NCBI GenBank assembly: GCA_003970805.2
Contig: CP051152.1
Span: 372,001-436,000, forward strand
Reading direction: 5' to 3'
DNA from: Undibacterium piscinae
Lineage (GTDB): Bacteria; Pseudomonadota; Gammaproteobacteria; Burkholderiales; Burkholderiaceae_D
Length of the DNA stretch: 64,000 bases
In this document: one piece after another, positions 27,644-39,257 of the stretch
Layout: each line of letters opens with the position of its first letter
Numbering within the stretch: the stretch's first letter is position 1
The notes under the pieces: model-generated
What the model was told of the DNA's origin: nothing
The model's database searches: none
Seen by the model: only the letters and a program-made list of their open reading frames with translations
Position numbers and translations under genes: made by a program

Positions 27644-28693
27644 ATGACCGCACAGTTAGATCGTTCAAGTCCTGCCACCATACTTCCTTTGACTACCGGC
27701 TATGAAGCCGTTATGTCCGAGAAGTATGAGCTCAGGATAAAGCGTCTTGAACGTTTGGGCGTGAAACTCTTTGGCGTGGCAAATTGCCTGATCAGTTTTG
27801 GTAATTTGTCCGAGCGGGCTTATCACGGTGAACATTCCATGCTGGCCATGGAAACCATGTTTTGTGATGGGCTTCCTTTTCCTGTTGAGATCTCGGTTGT
27901 AACGGATACTAAGCTTGATGCGAAATTCGCCGCAAATCGGTTTGTCGCGGCGGCACCGTACATACGGTTTTATGCTGTGCACCCAATCTGCGATCCTTTA
28001 CATAATGTCGTTGGTTGCATCTCTTTGGTCGATTATCATCCGCATGATTTTGATGATGAAAACAGGCAGATTTTTGCTGATTTAGCGGTAATGGTCGAGC
28101 GTGAATTGCTTTTGCTGTCTATGCATAGGGTGCAGCAGGAATTGATCAAGCAAAATCGGAATCTGAAGCGAGATTCTTTGATTGATCCGATTTTAGGTAC
28201 CTGGAATAAAGCGGCGATTGTGCGTTCGTTGCGTATCGAGATGGAACGTTGCAGTAAGGCTGAAAAGCCTATGGCTTTAATGGTCGTGACGCTGGACCAG
28301 ATGACGAGCATACAAGATGCCCATGGAACTGCGGTAAGTGACATGGTGCTGGTAAAAATGGTCAGTCGTATTCGTTCCTGTATTCGGCCATTTGATGCAT
28401 TGGGACGATATGGCGGTGATATTTTCCTGATGGTCTTGCCTGGCGCCTCGCATTTAGTCGCAACTGCGGTTGCCGAGCGAATCAGGCTGACCATCATGTC
28501 TCATCCTGAAACCTTAGATGACACTTCGCTAGTGTTGACAATTAGTGCCGGGATCGTATCAACGGATACCTTTCCGGATGCTGAACCTGATGTACTCATA
28601 AGCTATGCTGAAAAAGCCCTGTTGTCTGCCAAGACTGCAGGAAATAACCGTGTTGTCCAGGCCATGCCCGAGCAACCAGACATTAATATTTAA
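27644..28693 (+). CDS. GAF-GGDEF protein with degenerate GGDIF motif
   Basis: A 349-residue cytoplasmic protein. Residues about 30-155 form a GAF domain (FGVANCLISF, VAAAPYIRFYAVHPI, GCISLVDYHPHDF); 178-340 form a GGDEF domain. The signature at 257-261 is GGDIF, and DxLTGLPNR is replaced by DPILGTWNKA, so catalytic residues are partly lost. It may be an inactive or c-di-GMP/GTP-sensing variant rather than a diguanylate cyclase. It lies 45 bases after guaB with a strong ribosome-binding site and ends 3 bases before guaA, embedding a GTP-using domain within the GMP-synthesis operon. Confidence 0.88.
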   Translation: MTAQLDRSSPATILPLTTGYEAVMSEKYELRIKRLERLGVKLFGVANCLISFGNLSERAYHGEHSMLAMETMFCDGLPFPVEISVVTDTKLDAKFAANRFVAAAPYIRFYAVHPICDPLHNVVGCISLVDYHPHDFDDENRQIFADLAVMVERELLLLSMHRVQQELIKQNRNLKRDSLIDPILGTWNKAAIVRSLRIEMERCSKAEKPMALMVVTLDQMTSIQDAHGTAVSDMVLVKMVSRIRSCIRPFDALGRYGGDIFLMVLPGASHLVATAVAERIRLTIMSHPETLDDTSLVLTISAGIVSTDTFPDAEPDVLISYAEKALLSAKTAGNNRVVQAMPEQPDINI

Positions 28694-28696
28694 ATT

Positions 28697-30289
28697 ATGC
28701 ACTCAAAAATTCTCATTCTTGACTTTGGTTCGCAAGTGACTCAATTGATCGCTAGGCGTGTTCGTGATTCTGGTGTGTTTTCTGAGGTTTTTCCTTACGA
28801 CGTAAGCGATGAATTCATCCGCAACTACGGCGCTTCCGGCATCATTTTATCGGGCGGTCCTAGTAGTGTGACGGAAGGCGATACGCCGCGTGCCCCGGTA
28901 GCAGTGTTTGATGCCGGCGTGCCTGTGTTGGGGATCTGCTACGGTATGCAAACCATGGCGGCGCAACTTGGTGGTAAGGTTGAGAATGGCAAAGTGCGTG
29001 AATTCGGTTACGCAGAAGTGCGCGCCCGTGGCCATACGGCGCTATTGAAAGGGATCAATGATTTCGTAACGCCAGAAGGCCACGGCATGCTGAAGGTGTG
29101 GATGAGTCACGGTGACAAGGTCAACGAGATGCCAGCCGGCTTTAAGTTGATGGCCTCTACCGATAATTGTCCTATCGCGGCGATGGCGGATGAAGAGCGC
29201 CGTTTTTATGCGGTGCAATTCCACCCGGAAGTTACCCATACGGTACAGGGCGAAGCGATCATCGGTCGTTTTGTCCACGAGATTTGCGGTTGTAAGTCAG
29301 ACTGGAATATGCCTGACTATATTGCTGAGGCGGTTGCTTCCATCCGTGCGCAAGTCGGTGATGATGAAGTGATCCTTGGCTTGTCAGGAGGTGTTGATAG
29401 TAGTGTTGCCGCCGCCCTGATACACCGCGCGATTGGCGATAAGTTAACTTGCGTTTTCGTTGATCATGGCCTGTTGCGCCTCGACGAAGGCAAGATGGTT
29501 ATGGACATGTTCAGCAAGAACCTGGGCGTCAAAGTCATTCAGATCAATGCGGAAGACCAGTTCATGGGCCATTTGGCGGGCGTGACTGATCCGGAAGCCA
29601 AGCGCAAGATTATCGGCCGCGAATTCGTCGAAGTGTTTCAGGTTGAATCGGCAAAACTCAGTAATGCCAAGTGGCTGGCGCAAGGCACGATTTACCCGGA
29701 TGTCATCGAAAGTGCCGGTAAGGGTAAAAAAGGGCATACCATCAAGAGCCATCACAATGTCGGTGGTTTGCCAGATACCCTGAACCTGAAATTATTAGAG
29801 CCTTTGCGCGAACTGTTCAAGGATGAAGTGCGCAAACTGGGCGTGGCATTAGGCTTGCCACATGGCATGGTGTATCGCCATCCGTTCCCGGGCCCTGGTC
29901 TTGGCGTGCGTATTCTGGGTGAAGTCAAGAAAGAATTCGCCGATTTGCTGCGTCGTGCCGATGCGATCTTCATCGAAGAATTGCGTAATACACTGGTGGA
30001 AACTGCTGCCGGTGATGGCAAACTTAATTGGTACGATGCGACTAGCCAGGCTTTCGCGGTGTTCCTGCCGGTAAAATCGGTAGGCGTGATGGGCGATGGC
30101 CGCACCTATGAATACGTGGTGGCCTTGCGTGCGGTGCAGACTCTCGATTTCATGACCGCACAATGGGCACATTTGCCACACGAATTGCTGGGCAAGGTTT
30201 CCAACCGCATCATCAATGAAGTACGTGGCATTAATCGCGTGGTCTATGATATCTCCGGTAAACCACCTGCAACGATAGAGTGGGAATAA
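28697..30289 (+). CDS. guaA: GMP synthase (glutamine-hydrolysing)
   Basis: Converts XMP to GMP using glutamine and ATP. The N-terminal class I amidotransferase has the nucleophile in [11 protein letters not shown] and the histidine/glutamate in [10 protein letters not shown]. The ATP pyrophosphatase has the P-loop [16 protein letters not shown], and the C-terminal dimerisation domain contains [13 protein letters not shown]. The length of 530 aa is usual. It completes the guaB...guaA pathway pair. Confidence 0.97.
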   Translation: MHSKILILDFGSQVTQLIARRVRDSGVFSEVFPYDVSDEFIRNYGASGIILSGGPSSVTEGDTPRAPVAVFDAGVPVLGICYGMQTMAAQLGGKVENGKVREFGYAEVRARGHTALLKGINDFVTPEGHGMLKVWMSHGDKVNEMPAGFKLMASTDNCPIAAMADEERRFYAVQFHPEVTHTVQGEAIIGRFVHEICGCKSDWNMPDYIAEAVASIRAQVGDDEVILGLSGGVDSSVAAALIHRAIGDKLTCVFVDHGLLRLDEGKMVMDMFSKNLGVKVIQINAEDQFMGHLAGVTDPEAKRKIIGREFVEVFQVESAKLSNAKWLAQGTIYPDVIESAGKGKKGHTIKSHHNVGGLPDTLNLKLLEPLRELFKDEVRKLGVALGLPHGMVYRHPFPGPGLGVRILGEVKKEFADLLRRADAIFIEELRNTLVETAAGDGKLNWYDATSQAFAVFLPVKSVGVMGDGRTYEYVVALRAVQTLDFMTAQWAHLPHELLGKVSNRIINEVRGINRVVYDISGKPPATIEWE

Positions 30290-30310
30290 TCGTATGGAGA
30301 AAAGCGCGCC

Positions 30311-30946
30311 GTGACGTATAGCATTAAAGAAATTTTTTATACCTTGCAGGGGGAAGGCAATCATGCCGGCCGCCCTGCGGTATTTTGCCGCTTTTCCGGT
30401 TGTAATTTGTGGAGCGGCAGAGAAGAAGATCGATCAAGCGCGATTTGCCAGTTCTGCGACACGGATTTTGTCGGTATCGACGGCGAGGGCGGTGGTAAGT
30501 TCAAGACCGCTGCCGCACTGGCAGAACGCATCAATAGTTTGTGGCCGTTAAGCTACCCTGACTCCAAGTATGTGGTGTTTACCGGTGGCGAACCCTTGTT
30601 GCAGCTCGATACTGAGTTGATCCATGCAATGCATCAGGTCGGTTTTGAAATTGCCATAGAAACCAATGGCACTTTGCCTGTTCCGGAAGGCGTAGATTGG
30701 ATTTGCGTCAGCCCCAAGATGGGTTCTAAGCTAGTGGTGTTGAAAGGTAGCGAACTGAAGGTAGTCATTCCTCAATTGGGGCAATCCATGAGTGACTATG
30801 AGGCGCTAGACTTTGAACATTATTTTGTACAGGCGATGGATGGCCCCAAGCAAGACGAAAATTTACGTCTCGCCATCGCCTATTGCAAAGCGAACCCGAA
30901 GTGGAAGTTGAGTGTGCAAACCCACAAACTTCTTCAGATACCCTAA
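30311..30946 (+). CDS. queE: 7-carboxy-7-deazaguanine synthase
   Basis: Radical SAM enzyme of queuosine synthesis that contracts 6-carboxytetrahydropterin to CDG. The GTG start follows guaA by 21 bases. The N terminus KEIFYTLQGEGNHAGRPAVF is diagnostic; the cluster cysteines are in SGCNLW and, after a 14-residue insertion, CQFCDTDF, the extended CX14CX2C spacing of the QueE subclass found in many proteobacteria. VVFTGGEPLLQLD and IAIETNGT follow. 211 aa. Confidence 0.94.
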   Translation: MTYSIKEIFYTLQGEGNHAGRPAVFCRFSGCNLWSGREEDRSSAICQFCDTDFVGIDGEGGGKFKTAAALAERINSLWPLSYPDSKYVVFTGGEPLLQLDTELIHAMHQVGFEIAIETNGTLPVPEGVDWICVSPKMGSKLVVLKGSELKVVIPQLGQSMSDYEALDFEHYFVQAMDGPKQDENLRLAIAYCKANPKWKLSVQTHKLLQIP

Positions 30947-30967
30947 TTTAGCTGTACAGGCCCGACC

Positions 30968-31941
<974 letters not shown>

Positions 31942-31985
31942 ATCGCTATATCTGGAATAAAAGACTAGGAAAGACTAGGGCCTTC

Positions 31986-32867
31986 ATGAAGATATCTTTA
32001 GCCAACGGTTTGCCGGAAAAACCGGGAATCGCCATCGTTGCCCCCAGTGGCTGTGCCCTCGACGGACTGGCCGTTGAACGTGGTTTGCAGGTATTGCGCG
32101 CGCGTGGCGTGGTGGTGCATAACTATTATGATCACACCCAAACCTATCAAAGGTTTGGTGCAAGCGATGCCGCGCGCCTGGCGCAATTGCATGCCGCCAT
32201 CGATAACCCTGAAGTCCAGATCATCATGGCATTGCGTGGCAGCTATGGCCTGTCGCGTCTGTTGCCGCATATCGATTACCAAAAAATAGCCGACAGTAAT
32301 AAGTATCTGGTTGGTTACAGCGATTTTAATGCGTTGCAGATGGCGATGCTGGCAAAAACCGGTACCAGCAGTTTTTGCGGTCCGATGATCTGCGATGATT
32401 TTTCCCGTGAAGAACTAAGCATTTTTACACTGGACCATTTTTTCGAGTGCATTAGCCAGCGTAGTCATGTGATTCGTTTTCAAGGCCAGGGCAATCCGGA
32501 TCTTGATGTCTGCGGTACCTTATGGGGCGGTAATCTGGCGATGCTGACGCACTTGGTCGGTAGCGAATATTTTCCGGATATCCGTGACGGCATCTTATTT
32601 GTTGAAGACATCGCAGAACATCCGTACCGGGTAGAGCGCATGATGCTGCAATTGCATTTTGCCGGTGTCCTGAACCGCCAGAAAGCGATTGTTTTTGGTA
32701 ATTTCTCCGCCTACAAATTAGCCCCGCATGACAATGGCTACGACTTCGATCAGATGATCTCCTATCTGCGTGAAGTGCTTAGCGTACCTGTGCTTACCGG
32801 TTTGCCGTTTGGTCACATTAAGGACAAGGCTACGCTGGTAGTTGGCAGTGATGCCCACTTGTGTTGA
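31986..32867 (+). CDS. ldcA: Muramoyltetrapeptide (LD-) carboxypeptidase
   Basis: Serine peptidase of family S66 that trims the terminal D-Ala from cytoplasmic muropeptides during cell-wall recycling. The nucleophile is in MALRGSYGLSRLLPHID; the catalytic glutamate is in FVEDIAEHPYRVERM and the histidine in GLPFGHIKDKATLVVG. No signal peptide is present, as expected for LdcA. It follows tadA by 44 bases and ends the housekeeping block. Confidence 0.9.
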   Translation: MKISLANGLPEKPGIAIVAPSGCALDGLAVERGLQVLRARGVVVHNYYDHTQTYQRFGASDAARLAQLHAAIDNPEVQIIMALRGSYGLSRLLPHIDYQKIADSNKYLVGYSDFNALQMAMLAKTGTSSFCGPMICDDFSREELSIFTLDHFFECISQRSHVIRFQGQGNPDLDVCGTLWGGNLAMLTHLVGSEYFPDIRDGILFVEDIAEHPYRVERMMLQLHFAGVLNRQKAIVFGNFSAYKLAPHDNGYDFDQMISYLREVLSVPVLTGLPFGHIKDKATLVVGSDAHLC

Positions 32868-32967
32868 AGAAAATTGCAGCTCTTTACTTTTGAACCGAGA
32901 CCGGCAAAATTCAGCGCTTTAAACTGCGCCAAATAGGTCTGGCGAAAGCATCAATATTTTGAATAGC

Positions 32968-33165
32968 ATGAATATTTTATGTATAGGTGGCGGTCCCGCC
33001 GGGTTGTACTTCAGCCTGCTCACGGATGAAGCAGCAACCTTTTACCGGCAAATGGCGGTATTGGCTAAATCCTTCGATCTCAGCGTGTCTACCCGCGAAG
33101 CCTGGCAGCAAGCTACGGGCTTGGTCATGATCGACGGCATCAGAGCGGTGCCACCGGCAAGGTGA
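32968..33165 (+). pseudogene. 5' fragment of monooxygenase/OYE fusion gene
   Basis: The first residues MNILCIGGGPAGLYFSLL are the FAD-binding start of the salicylyl-CoA 5-hydroxylase / 2-aminobenzoyl-CoA monooxygenase family. At about 33020 the family sequence stops, about 219 bases of unrelated DNA follow, and the family resumes at 33239 with [19 protein letters not shown]. The frame from 32968 stops at 33165 within the extra DNA. Confidence 0.75.
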
Positions 33166-33239
33166 TCCCGGGCTATCAGGCCTGCGTCCTCGACACTCAA
33201 GCAAACTATGTCTGTAATGGCTGGAACCTGACCGGAGGT
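33020..33239. other. Unexplained insert of about 219 bp within the FAD-binding domain
   Basis: Bases between GLYFSLL and QNPAHQ codons of the monooxygenase gene match neither side. One frame reads EAATFYRQMAVLAKSFDL, another (after a shift) GKVIPGYQACVLDTQANY, so it looks like coding DNA from elsewhere with its own indel. No terminal repeats or target duplication are visible. Origin unknown. Confidence 0.6.
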
Positions 33240-35583
33240 GCAAAACCCAGCGCATCAGATCACGGTGGTGGAGCGTAATCGACCTTATGATACCTTTGGT
33301 TGGGGCGTGGTGTTTTCTGATCAGACCTTGGCAAATCTAGTCAATGCCGATGCGCCAACTGCACGTGCAATTTTGCAAGCCTTTAATCATTGGGATGATA
33401 TTGATGTCCATTTTAAAGGCCAGGTGGTGAGCTCGGGTGGTCATGGTTTTTGCGGCATAGGGCGCAAGCGCCTACTGAATATTTTGCAAGAGCGTTGTGA
33501 ACAACTCGGTGTGAACCTGGTATTTGAGACTGAAGTGGAAGATGATCAAGTTCTTGCACTTCAGTATGATGCCGATCTGGTGATCGCCAGTGATGGTTTA
33601 AATAGCCGCATACGCAGTCGCTATCAAAGCAGTTTTCAGCCAGACATAGATACCAGAAAATGTCGTTTCATTTGGCTAGGCACCAAAAAATTGTTTTCTG
33701 CATTTAGCTTTGCCTTTGAAGAAACGCCGCATGGCTGGTTTCAGGCGCATGCCTATCAATATGATGGTGACACTGCCACCTTTATCATAGAGACGCCCGA
33801 AGACGTGTGGTTAAGGGCGGGTTTGGATAAAATGAGTCAGTCTGAAACCCTGGCATTTTGTGAGAACTTATTCGCTAAATATCTCGATGGCCATGCCTTG
33901 ATGAGTAATGCAGCTCATCAACGCGGCTCTTTAAGTTGGATTAAATTTCCGCGCATTATCTGTAAAAATTGGGTGCATACGAATACGCTCAATGGCAAAG
34001 CTGTGCCGGTAGTATTGATGGGCGACGCTGCCCATACCGCACATTTCTCTATAGGCTCGGGCACTAAACTGGCGCTGGAAGATGCGATAGAATTGGCCGC
34101 CAGCTTTGCGCAGCATGGTAGCGCAGCTATAGCTGACGTCTTGCCTGCCGTATTAGCCGCGTATCAGGAGATACGCAGCATAGAAGTGCTGAAAATTCAA
34201 AGTGCGGCGCGCAACTCTATGGAGTGGTTTGAAAACGTAGGGCGTTACACCGCAATGCAAGCGCAGCAGTTTGCCTACTCTATGCTGACGCGCAGCCAAC
34301 GCCTCTCGCATGAAAATTTGCGGGTGCGCGATCCCGGGTATGTGCGCAGCTTTGAGCAGTGGATAGCCGAGCATGCTTATGCGCATGCTGGCCTGCCTTT
34401 GCCCGACACCAAGAGCACGATTCCGCCTATGCTGACGCCGTTTAAGTTGCGCGGCGTGCTGCTGAAAAACCGTATCGTGGTTTCGCCCATGGCGCAATAT
34501 TCGGCCGTAGACGGGCTAGTGGGCGACTACCATCTAGTGCATTTAGGAGCGCGCGCCATGGGCGGCGCTGCCTTGGTGTTTGCCGAGATGACTTGCGTCT
34601 CGGCCGAGGCGCGCATCACGTCGGCCTGTCCCGGCCTGTATCGCCCCGAGCATACGCAAGCCTGGCGCCGTATCGTGGATTTTGTGCATCAACATACCGA
34701 CGCCAAGATAGGGATGCAACTTGGGCATGCCGGTGCCAAGGGCTCGACCCGCCCAGCCCACGAAGGCATAGATCAGCCTCTGGCTGAGGGCAATTGGCCT
34801 TTGATTTCGGCCTCGCCGCAGCAATACTTGCCAGGCATATCGCAGACCGCACGCGCCGCTAGCCGTGCCGACCTGAATCAGGTGCTGAATGATTTTGTGT
34901 GCGCCACCAAAGCGGCTGCACTCGCCGGGTTTGACTGGTTAGAGCTACATTGCGCGCATGGTTATCTGCTATCAAGCTTTATCTCTCCCCTGACTAATCA
35001 ACGTGAGGATGAATATGGTGGTTCGCTAGACAATCGCTGCCGTTTTCCGCTGCAAGTGTTTAAGGCGATCCGCGCCGTCTGGTCGGCCGATAAACCGATC
35101 AGCGTCAGAATCTCGGCGCACGATTGGGTCGCGGGCGGTATCACGCCCGACCACGCGGTGCAGATCGCCAGGCTGTTTAAAGATGCGGGTGCCGACATGA
35201 TAGATTGCTCGTCTGGCCAGGTCAGTAAGCAAGAGCAACCGGTGTATGGCCGCATGTTCCAGACCCCGTTTGCCGATCGCATCCGCAACGAGGCGCAGAT
35301 AGCAACGATCGCGGTCGGTTCTATCTTTGAGGCGGATCACGCCAACAGCATTATCGCTGCTGGGCGTGCCGATCTGTGTGCGATTGCGCGGCCGCATCTG
35401 GCCGACCCGGCATGGACACTGCATGAGGCGGCGAAACTCGGATTTAGCGAAATTGCGTGGCCGCAGCAATACCTGGCGGGCAAACAGCAATTGGAAAGAA
35501 ATCTGCAACGTGAGCGGCAAATCAATGCTGCCAATAGTGCGCTGACACCGCAGCAAATCGCAGCTAAATTACTCGAAGGCTAA
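33238..35583 (+). CDS. Bifunctional flavin monooxygenase / OYE-type reductase for aromatic acyl-CoA
   Basis: Main part (781 aa) of a two-domain enzyme. Residues 1-380 are an FAD aromatic-ring hydroxylase ([51 protein letters not shown]); residues about 400-770 are an Old Yellow Enzyme NADH:flavin oxidoreductase ([45 protein letters not shown]). This fusion is known from salicylyl-CoA 5-hydroxylase and 2-aminobenzoyl-CoA monooxygenase/reductase. The GTG at 33238 lacks the Rossmann GxGxxG segment, which lies before the insert at 33020-33239, so as written it would not bind FAD. Downstream genes fit a ring-dearomatising CoA pathway. Confidence 0.85.
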   Translation: MQNPAHQITVVERNRPYDTFGWGVVFSDQTLANLVNADAPTARAILQAFNHWDDIDVHFKGQVVSSGGHGFCGIGRKRLLNILQERCEQLGVNLVFETEVEDDQVLALQYDADLVIASDGLNSRIRSRYQSSFQPDIDTRKCRFIWLGTKKLFSAFSFAFEETPHGWFQAHAYQYDGDTATFIIETPEDVWLRAGLDKMSQSETLAFCENLFAKYLDGHALMSNAAHQRGSLSWIKFPRIICKNWVHTNTLNGKAVPVVLMGDAAHTAHFSIGSGTKLALEDAIELAASFAQHGSAAIADVLPAVLAAYQEIRSIEVLKIQSAARNSMEWFENVGRYTAMQAQQFAYSMLTRSQRLSHENLRVRDPGYVRSFEQWIAEHAYAHAGLPLPDTKSTIPPMLTPFKLRGVLLKNRIVVSPMAQYSAVDGLVGDYHLVHLGARAMGGAALVFAEMTCVSAEARITSACPGLYRPEHTQAWRRIVDFVHQHTDAKIGMQLGHAGAKGSTRPAHEGIDQPLAEGNWPLISASPQQYLPGISQTARAASRADLNQVLNDFVCATKAAALAGFDWLELHCAHGYLLSSFISPLTNQREDEYGGSLDNRCRFPLQVFKAIRAVWSADKPISVRISAHDWVAGGITPDHAVQIARLFKDAGADMIDCSSGQVSKQEQPVYGRMFQTPFADRIRNEAQIATIAVGSIFEADHANSIIAAGRADLCAIARPHLADPAWTLHEAAKLGFSEIAWPQQYLAGKQQLERNLQRERQINAANSALTPQQIAAKLLEG

Positions 35584-35588
35584 AGCGC

Positions 35589-36407
35589 ATGCCAATCAAT
35601 TCTCTCCCTGTCACTGCGCTCTCGCACGGCGCTCTCGTTGGCAAGCATGCGCTGGTCACTGGTGGCGCGCAGGGCATAGGTCTTGCCATCGCCAAAAGCT
35701 TGTTGCTGCAAGCGGCTAGTGTGACCATCGCAGGCCGTACCGAGGCCAGTCTACAGGCTGCCGTGCTGGCCTTACAAGATGCGGTGCAGGCGGATGCCTG
35801 CTTGGGCTATGTGCAGCTCGATGTCAGTGATGCCGCCAGCGTCGCGTTAGCTGTGGCCGCCGCAACGCAGGCGCGTGGCAGTATCGATATTCTGATCAAT
35901 AATGCCGGCCAGGCTGCGGCTGCGCCTTTTCTTAAAACCGATGCCGAGCTTTGGCAGCGTATGTTAGCTGTCAATCTGACCGGCAGTTTTCATTGTACGC
36001 AGGCGGTCTTGCCGGCGATGTTGCAAGCAGGCTGGGGGCGCATCGTCAACCTGGTCAGTACCGCCGGATTAAAGGGCTACGCCTACGTCACGGCCTACTG
36101 CGCTGCCAAACATGGCGTGATCGGTTTGACGCGCGCCTTGGCGCTAGAAGTGGCGACTAAGGGAGTGACCGTGAACGCGGTTTGCCCCGGTTATACCGAG
36201 ACTGACTTGCTGCAACAGGCGCTGGAAAACATCGTCGCCAAGACTGGACGCAGTGAGCAAGAGGCGAAGGCTGAGTTGGGCGCGGCCAATCCACAGCAGC
36301 GCCTGGTGCAGCCCGATGAGGTGGCCAATGCCGTGCTGTGGTTGTGTCTACCGCAGTCGGCGGCGATGAATGGCCAGGCGATTGCGGTTGCCGGTGGCGA
36401 AATCTGA
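35589..36407 (+). CDS. SDR-family NAD(P)-dependent oxidoreductase
   Basis: Classical short-chain dehydrogenase (272 aa) likely acting as a 3-hydroxyacyl-CoA dehydrogenase in the aromatic-CoA pathway. The cofactor motif is VTGGAQGIGLAIAKSL, the structural NNAG is in ILINNAGQA, and the catalytic Ser/Tyr/Lys are in LVSTAGLKGYAYVTAYCAAK. VNAVCPGYTETDLLQ follows. It starts six bases after the monooxygenase gene, showing operon membership. Confidence 0.9.
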   Translation: MPINSLPVTALSHGALVGKHALVTGGAQGIGLAIAKSLLLQAASVTIAGRTEASLQAAVLALQDAVQADACLGYVQLDVSDAASVALAVAAATQARGSIDILINNAGQAAAAPFLKTDAELWQRMLAVNLTGSFHCTQAVLPAMLQAGWGRIVNLVSTAGLKGYAYVTAYCAAKHGVIGLTRALALEVATKGVTVNAVCPGYTETDLLQQALENIVAKTGRSEQEAKAELGAANPQQRLVQPDEVANAVLWLCLPQSAAMNGQAIAVAGGEI

Positions 36408-36487
36408 TGTCTAAGCTTAGCTATTGTCGATTTTAGGGGAGTATAGTGAAAAACATAGTCGATAGCGCACGTATTCATTGGGCGATG

Positions 36488-36513
36488 AAAATATACCCAC
36501 TGGAGTATGTTTT
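36488..36513. promoter_or_regulatory. Imperfect inverted repeat upstream of marR
   Basis: AAAATATAC and GTATGTTTT match as 9-base arms with one mismatch, separated by eight bases, about 60 bases before the marR start. MarR proteins bind such AT-rich dyads near their own promoters, so autoregulation is a reasonable guess; not proven. Confidence 0.35.
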
Positions 36514-36573
36514 GATGTATGTGCCGATGTTGGCGCCTCTGGTTGGTCGGATCAATCAGCGCTGGGAGCGGCC

Positions 36574-37059
36574 ATGAATAGCAAGGCCAGCAATTATGAT
36601 GTAGAGAGCAGAGTGACCGATCAGCACCATCAGTCACTTAAACTGTGGTTGCGTATGCTCTCTTGTAGCACCATGATAGAGACTGAGGTCAGAACCCGGC
36701 TGCGCAATGAGTTTGAGATTACCTTGCCGCGTTTTGATTTGATGGCGCAATTAGAGCGTCACCCACAAGGCTTGCGCATGGGCGAGTTGTCGCAGCGCTT
36801 GATGGTCACGGGCGGTAATATCACCGGCATCACCGATCAGTTAGAGCAAGAAAAACTGGTCGTGCGGGTGGCCGATAGCAAGGACAGACGAGCGTATAGC
36901 GTGAAACTCACGGCGCTAGGTCATGCCAGTTTCCAGCGTATGGCAGCAGTCCACGAAGCGTGGATCGCCGATATGTTCGGCGGCCTCAGTAGCGAGCAAA
37001 AGAGCAGTCTGTTTGAGATTTTGGCGCAGATGAAAGTACATTTAAATAAGCGGATTTAA
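36574..37059 (+). CDS. MarR-family transcriptional regulator
   Basis: Winged-helix regulator (161 aa). The DNA-binding part is FDLMAQLERHPQGLRMGELS, the recognition helix VTGGNITGITDQLEQEKLV, and the wing RVADSKDRRAYSVKLTALG, typical of MarR proteins that respond to aromatic compounds or their CoA esters. The start at 36574 is backed by GGGAG; a longer in-frame ORF from 36478 would cover the proposed operator. It sits in the middle of the catabolic genes and probably controls them. Confidence 0.9.
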   Translation: MNSKASNYDVESRVTDQHHQSLKLWLRMLSCSTMIETEVRTRLRNEFEITLPRFDLMAQLERHPQGLRMGELSQRLMVTGGNITGITDQLEQEKLVVRVADSKDRRAYSVKLTALGHASFQRMAAVHEAWIADMFGGLSSEQKSSLFEILAQMKVHLNKRI

Positions 37060-37148
37060 ATAAGTGGTTTTAAATAAATGAATTAAATACGCGCAGCAAA
37101 TAAACCCAATATTCCCCGTTAAGCTGATCACAGCCTAGGAGTCATCAC

Positions 37149-38003
37149 ATGAAATACTTATCCGGACAAGCGCAGAATCTGCCTGGAAATCGCCAAAGCT
37201 TGGGCGCCTATACTGCTAGTCATTTCTCGTATTCTGTAACTGAGGCGGTGGCAACGATAGTCTTGAATCGGCCTGAACGCAAGAACCCCTTGAGCTTCGA
37301 TTCCTACGCTGAATTGCGCGATCTGTTTCGTAGTCTGGCGTATGCCGACGATGTGAAAGCGATCGTGATTGCTGGTGCTGGCGATAATTTTTGCTCGGGC
37401 GGCGACGTGCATGAAATCATCGGGCCTCTGACTAAGCTCGATATGCCGGGTTTGCTTAGTTTTACCCGCATGACGGGCGACCTGGTGAAGGCGATGCGCG
37501 CTTGCCCGCAGCCTATCGTGGCGGCGGTCGATGGGATTTGTGCCGGTGCTGGCGCGATCTTGGCGCTGGCATCAGATATTCGCTTTGGCACCTTGCGCAG
37601 TAAAACCGCATTTTTGTTTACGCGGGTGGGCTTGGCCGGCTGCGACATGGGCGCCTGCGCCTTGCTGCCACGTGTGATAGGCCAGGGGAGGGCGGCCGAT
37701 CTGCTGTTTTCCGGACGCAGTATGTCGGGCGAAGAGGGCGAACGCTGGGGCTTTTTCAATCGTCTGAGTATCCCCGAAGCCGTACGTACTGACGCCCAGG
37801 TGTATGCCAAACATCTGGCCGACGGCCCCACCTTTGCGCATGGCATGACCAAAAAAATGCTGCAGCAAGAATGGAGCATGAGCGTCGATGAGGCGATCGA
37901 GGCCGAGGCACAAGCGCAAGCGATTTGCATGATGACCAATGATTTTCATCGTGCCTACCACGCCTTTGTGGCAAAACAAAATCCAGAATTTGAGGGGGAT
38001 TAA
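37149..38003 (+). CDS. Enoyl-CoA hydratase family protein
   Basis: Crotonase-fold protein (284 aa). The oxyanion-hole motifs are [15 protein letters not shown] and [19 protein letters not shown], and the C-terminal part [20 protein letters not shown] fits the family. An extra about 25 N-terminal residues precede the fold. In context it would hydrate the double bond formed by the acyl-CoA dehydrogenase two bases downstream. Substrate is inferred from neighbours only. Confidence 0.9.
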   Translation: MKYLSGQAQNLPGNRQSLGAYTASHFSYSVTEAVATIVLNRPERKNPLSFDSYAELRDLFRSLAYADDVKAIVIAGAGDNFCSGGDVHEIIGPLTKLDMPGLLSFTRMTGDLVKAMRACPQPIVAAVDGICAGAGAILALASDIRFGTLRSKTAFLFTRVGLAGCDMGACALLPRVIGQGRAADLLFSGRSMSGEEGERWGFFNRLSIPEAVRTDAQVYAKHLADGPTFAHGMTKKMLQQEWSMSVDEAIEAEAQAQAICMMTNDFHRAYHAFVAKQNPEFEGD

Positions 38004-38005
38004 TT

Positions 38006-39235
38006 TTGCCCGCGCTAACACTAGATATCAGCTACCTTGAGTGGCCATTTTTTGAGCCTAAACACCGGGTCTTGCAAGCGAGTCTGGACGCTTGGGCCAG
38101 AGAGCATATAGCGCAAACGCATGGCGCGGATGTCGATCAGGCTTGCCGCGATCTGGTAGCGCAACTGGCCGCTGGCGGTTGGTTGCAACACGCGATCGCC
38201 GGTCGCGCCTACGGTGCGGCAGAACAGCAGATCGACACCCGTGCGATTTGCCTGATACGCGAAACCCTGGCACGGCACGCAGGCTTGGCTGATTTTGCCT
38301 TTGCCATGCAGGGCCTGGGCTCGGGCGCGATTAGTCTGTTTGGCAGCGAACTGCAAAAACAAAACTACTTAGCGAAAGTCATGCAAGGCGCGGCGATCGC
38401 TGCCTTTGCTTTGTCTGAGCCAGAGGCTGGCTCAGATGTGGCGGCAATGCAATGTAGTGCCAATCTAGTCGACAGTGCCGAGGGTGGACACTATGTTTTG
38501 AATGGCGAGAAAACCTGGATCTCAAATGGTGGTATCGCTGACTTTTACGTGCTGTTTGCGCGCACTGGCGAAGCAGCGGGCGCGCGCGGAATTTCGGCTT
38601 TTATCGTGGATGCGACTAGCCCCGGTCTGGAAATCGCAGAACGTATTCATTTGATGGCGCCACACCCTCTGGCACGTTTGCGTCTGACTAATTGCCGCAT
38701 CCCAGTCATTCAACGCATAGGCGAAGCCGGGCAGGGCTTTAAAGTGGCGATGGCGACGCTGGACGTGTTTCGCACCTCGGTCGCGGCAGCGGCGTTGGGT
38801 TTTGCCAGGCGCGCCTTGGCCGAGGCCATGCAGCGTGCCACTAGCCGCAAGATGTTTGGCCAGACCCTGGCTGATTTTCAGCTGACCCAAGCCAAATTGG
38901 CGCAGATGGCAACCGCCATCGATAGCGCTGCCTTGCTCACCTACCGCGCCGCCTGGCAGCGCGATCAAGGTAAAAAAGTTACCAAAGAAGCTGCCATGGC
39001 GAAACTGGTAGCGACCGAAAATGCGCAGCAAGTGATCGATGCCGCGCTGCAGATGTTTGGTGGCATGGGCGTGATGAGCGAGGTGCCAGTCGAGCGCCTG
39101 TACCGTGAGATCCGCGCTCTGCGCATTTATGAAGGCGCCAGCGAAGTGCAGCAATTAATCATCGCCAGAGAAATGCTGAAAGACCATGCGGCGCTGGCTG
39201 CAACAGTTACTGCAGCAGTTCAGGACACAATTTAA
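38006..39235 (+). CDS. Acyl-CoA dehydrogenase
   Basis: FAD-dependent acyl-CoA dehydrogenase (409 aa). Motifs include [33 protein letters not shown] and the C-terminal [18 protein letters not shown] with the catalytic-base region. The likely start is TTG at 38006, two bases after the enoyl-CoA hydratase stop, implying coupled translation. It probably oxidises a CoA-bound ring product or its aliphatic successor in the same pathway. Confidence 0.92.
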   Translation: MPALTLDISYLEWPFFEPKHRVLQASLDAWAREHIAQTHGADVDQACRDLVAQLAAGGWLQHAIAGRAYGAAEQQIDTRAICLIRETLARHAGLADFAFAMQGLGSGAISLFGSELQKQNYLAKVMQGAAIAAFALSEPEAGSDVAAMQCSANLVDSAEGGHYVLNGEKTWISNGGIADFYVLFARTGEAAGARGISAFIVDATSPGLEIAERIHLMAPHPLARLRLTNCRIPVIQRIGEAGQGFKVAMATLDVFRTSVAAAALGFARRALAEAMQRATSRKMFGQTLADFQLTQAKLAQMATAIDSAALLTYRAAWQRDQGKKVTKEAAMAKLVATENAQQVIDAALQMFGGMGVMSEVPVERLYREIRALRIYEGASEVQQLIIAREMLKDHAALAATVTAAVQDTI

Positions 39236-39257
39236 GCACAAGTTAAGGATGGATATC

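Noticed and set aside
33020..33239. Group II intron or transposon in the monooxygenase gene
   Set aside because: The insert is too short, lacks terminal inverted repeats and intron structure, and gives no target-site duplication.
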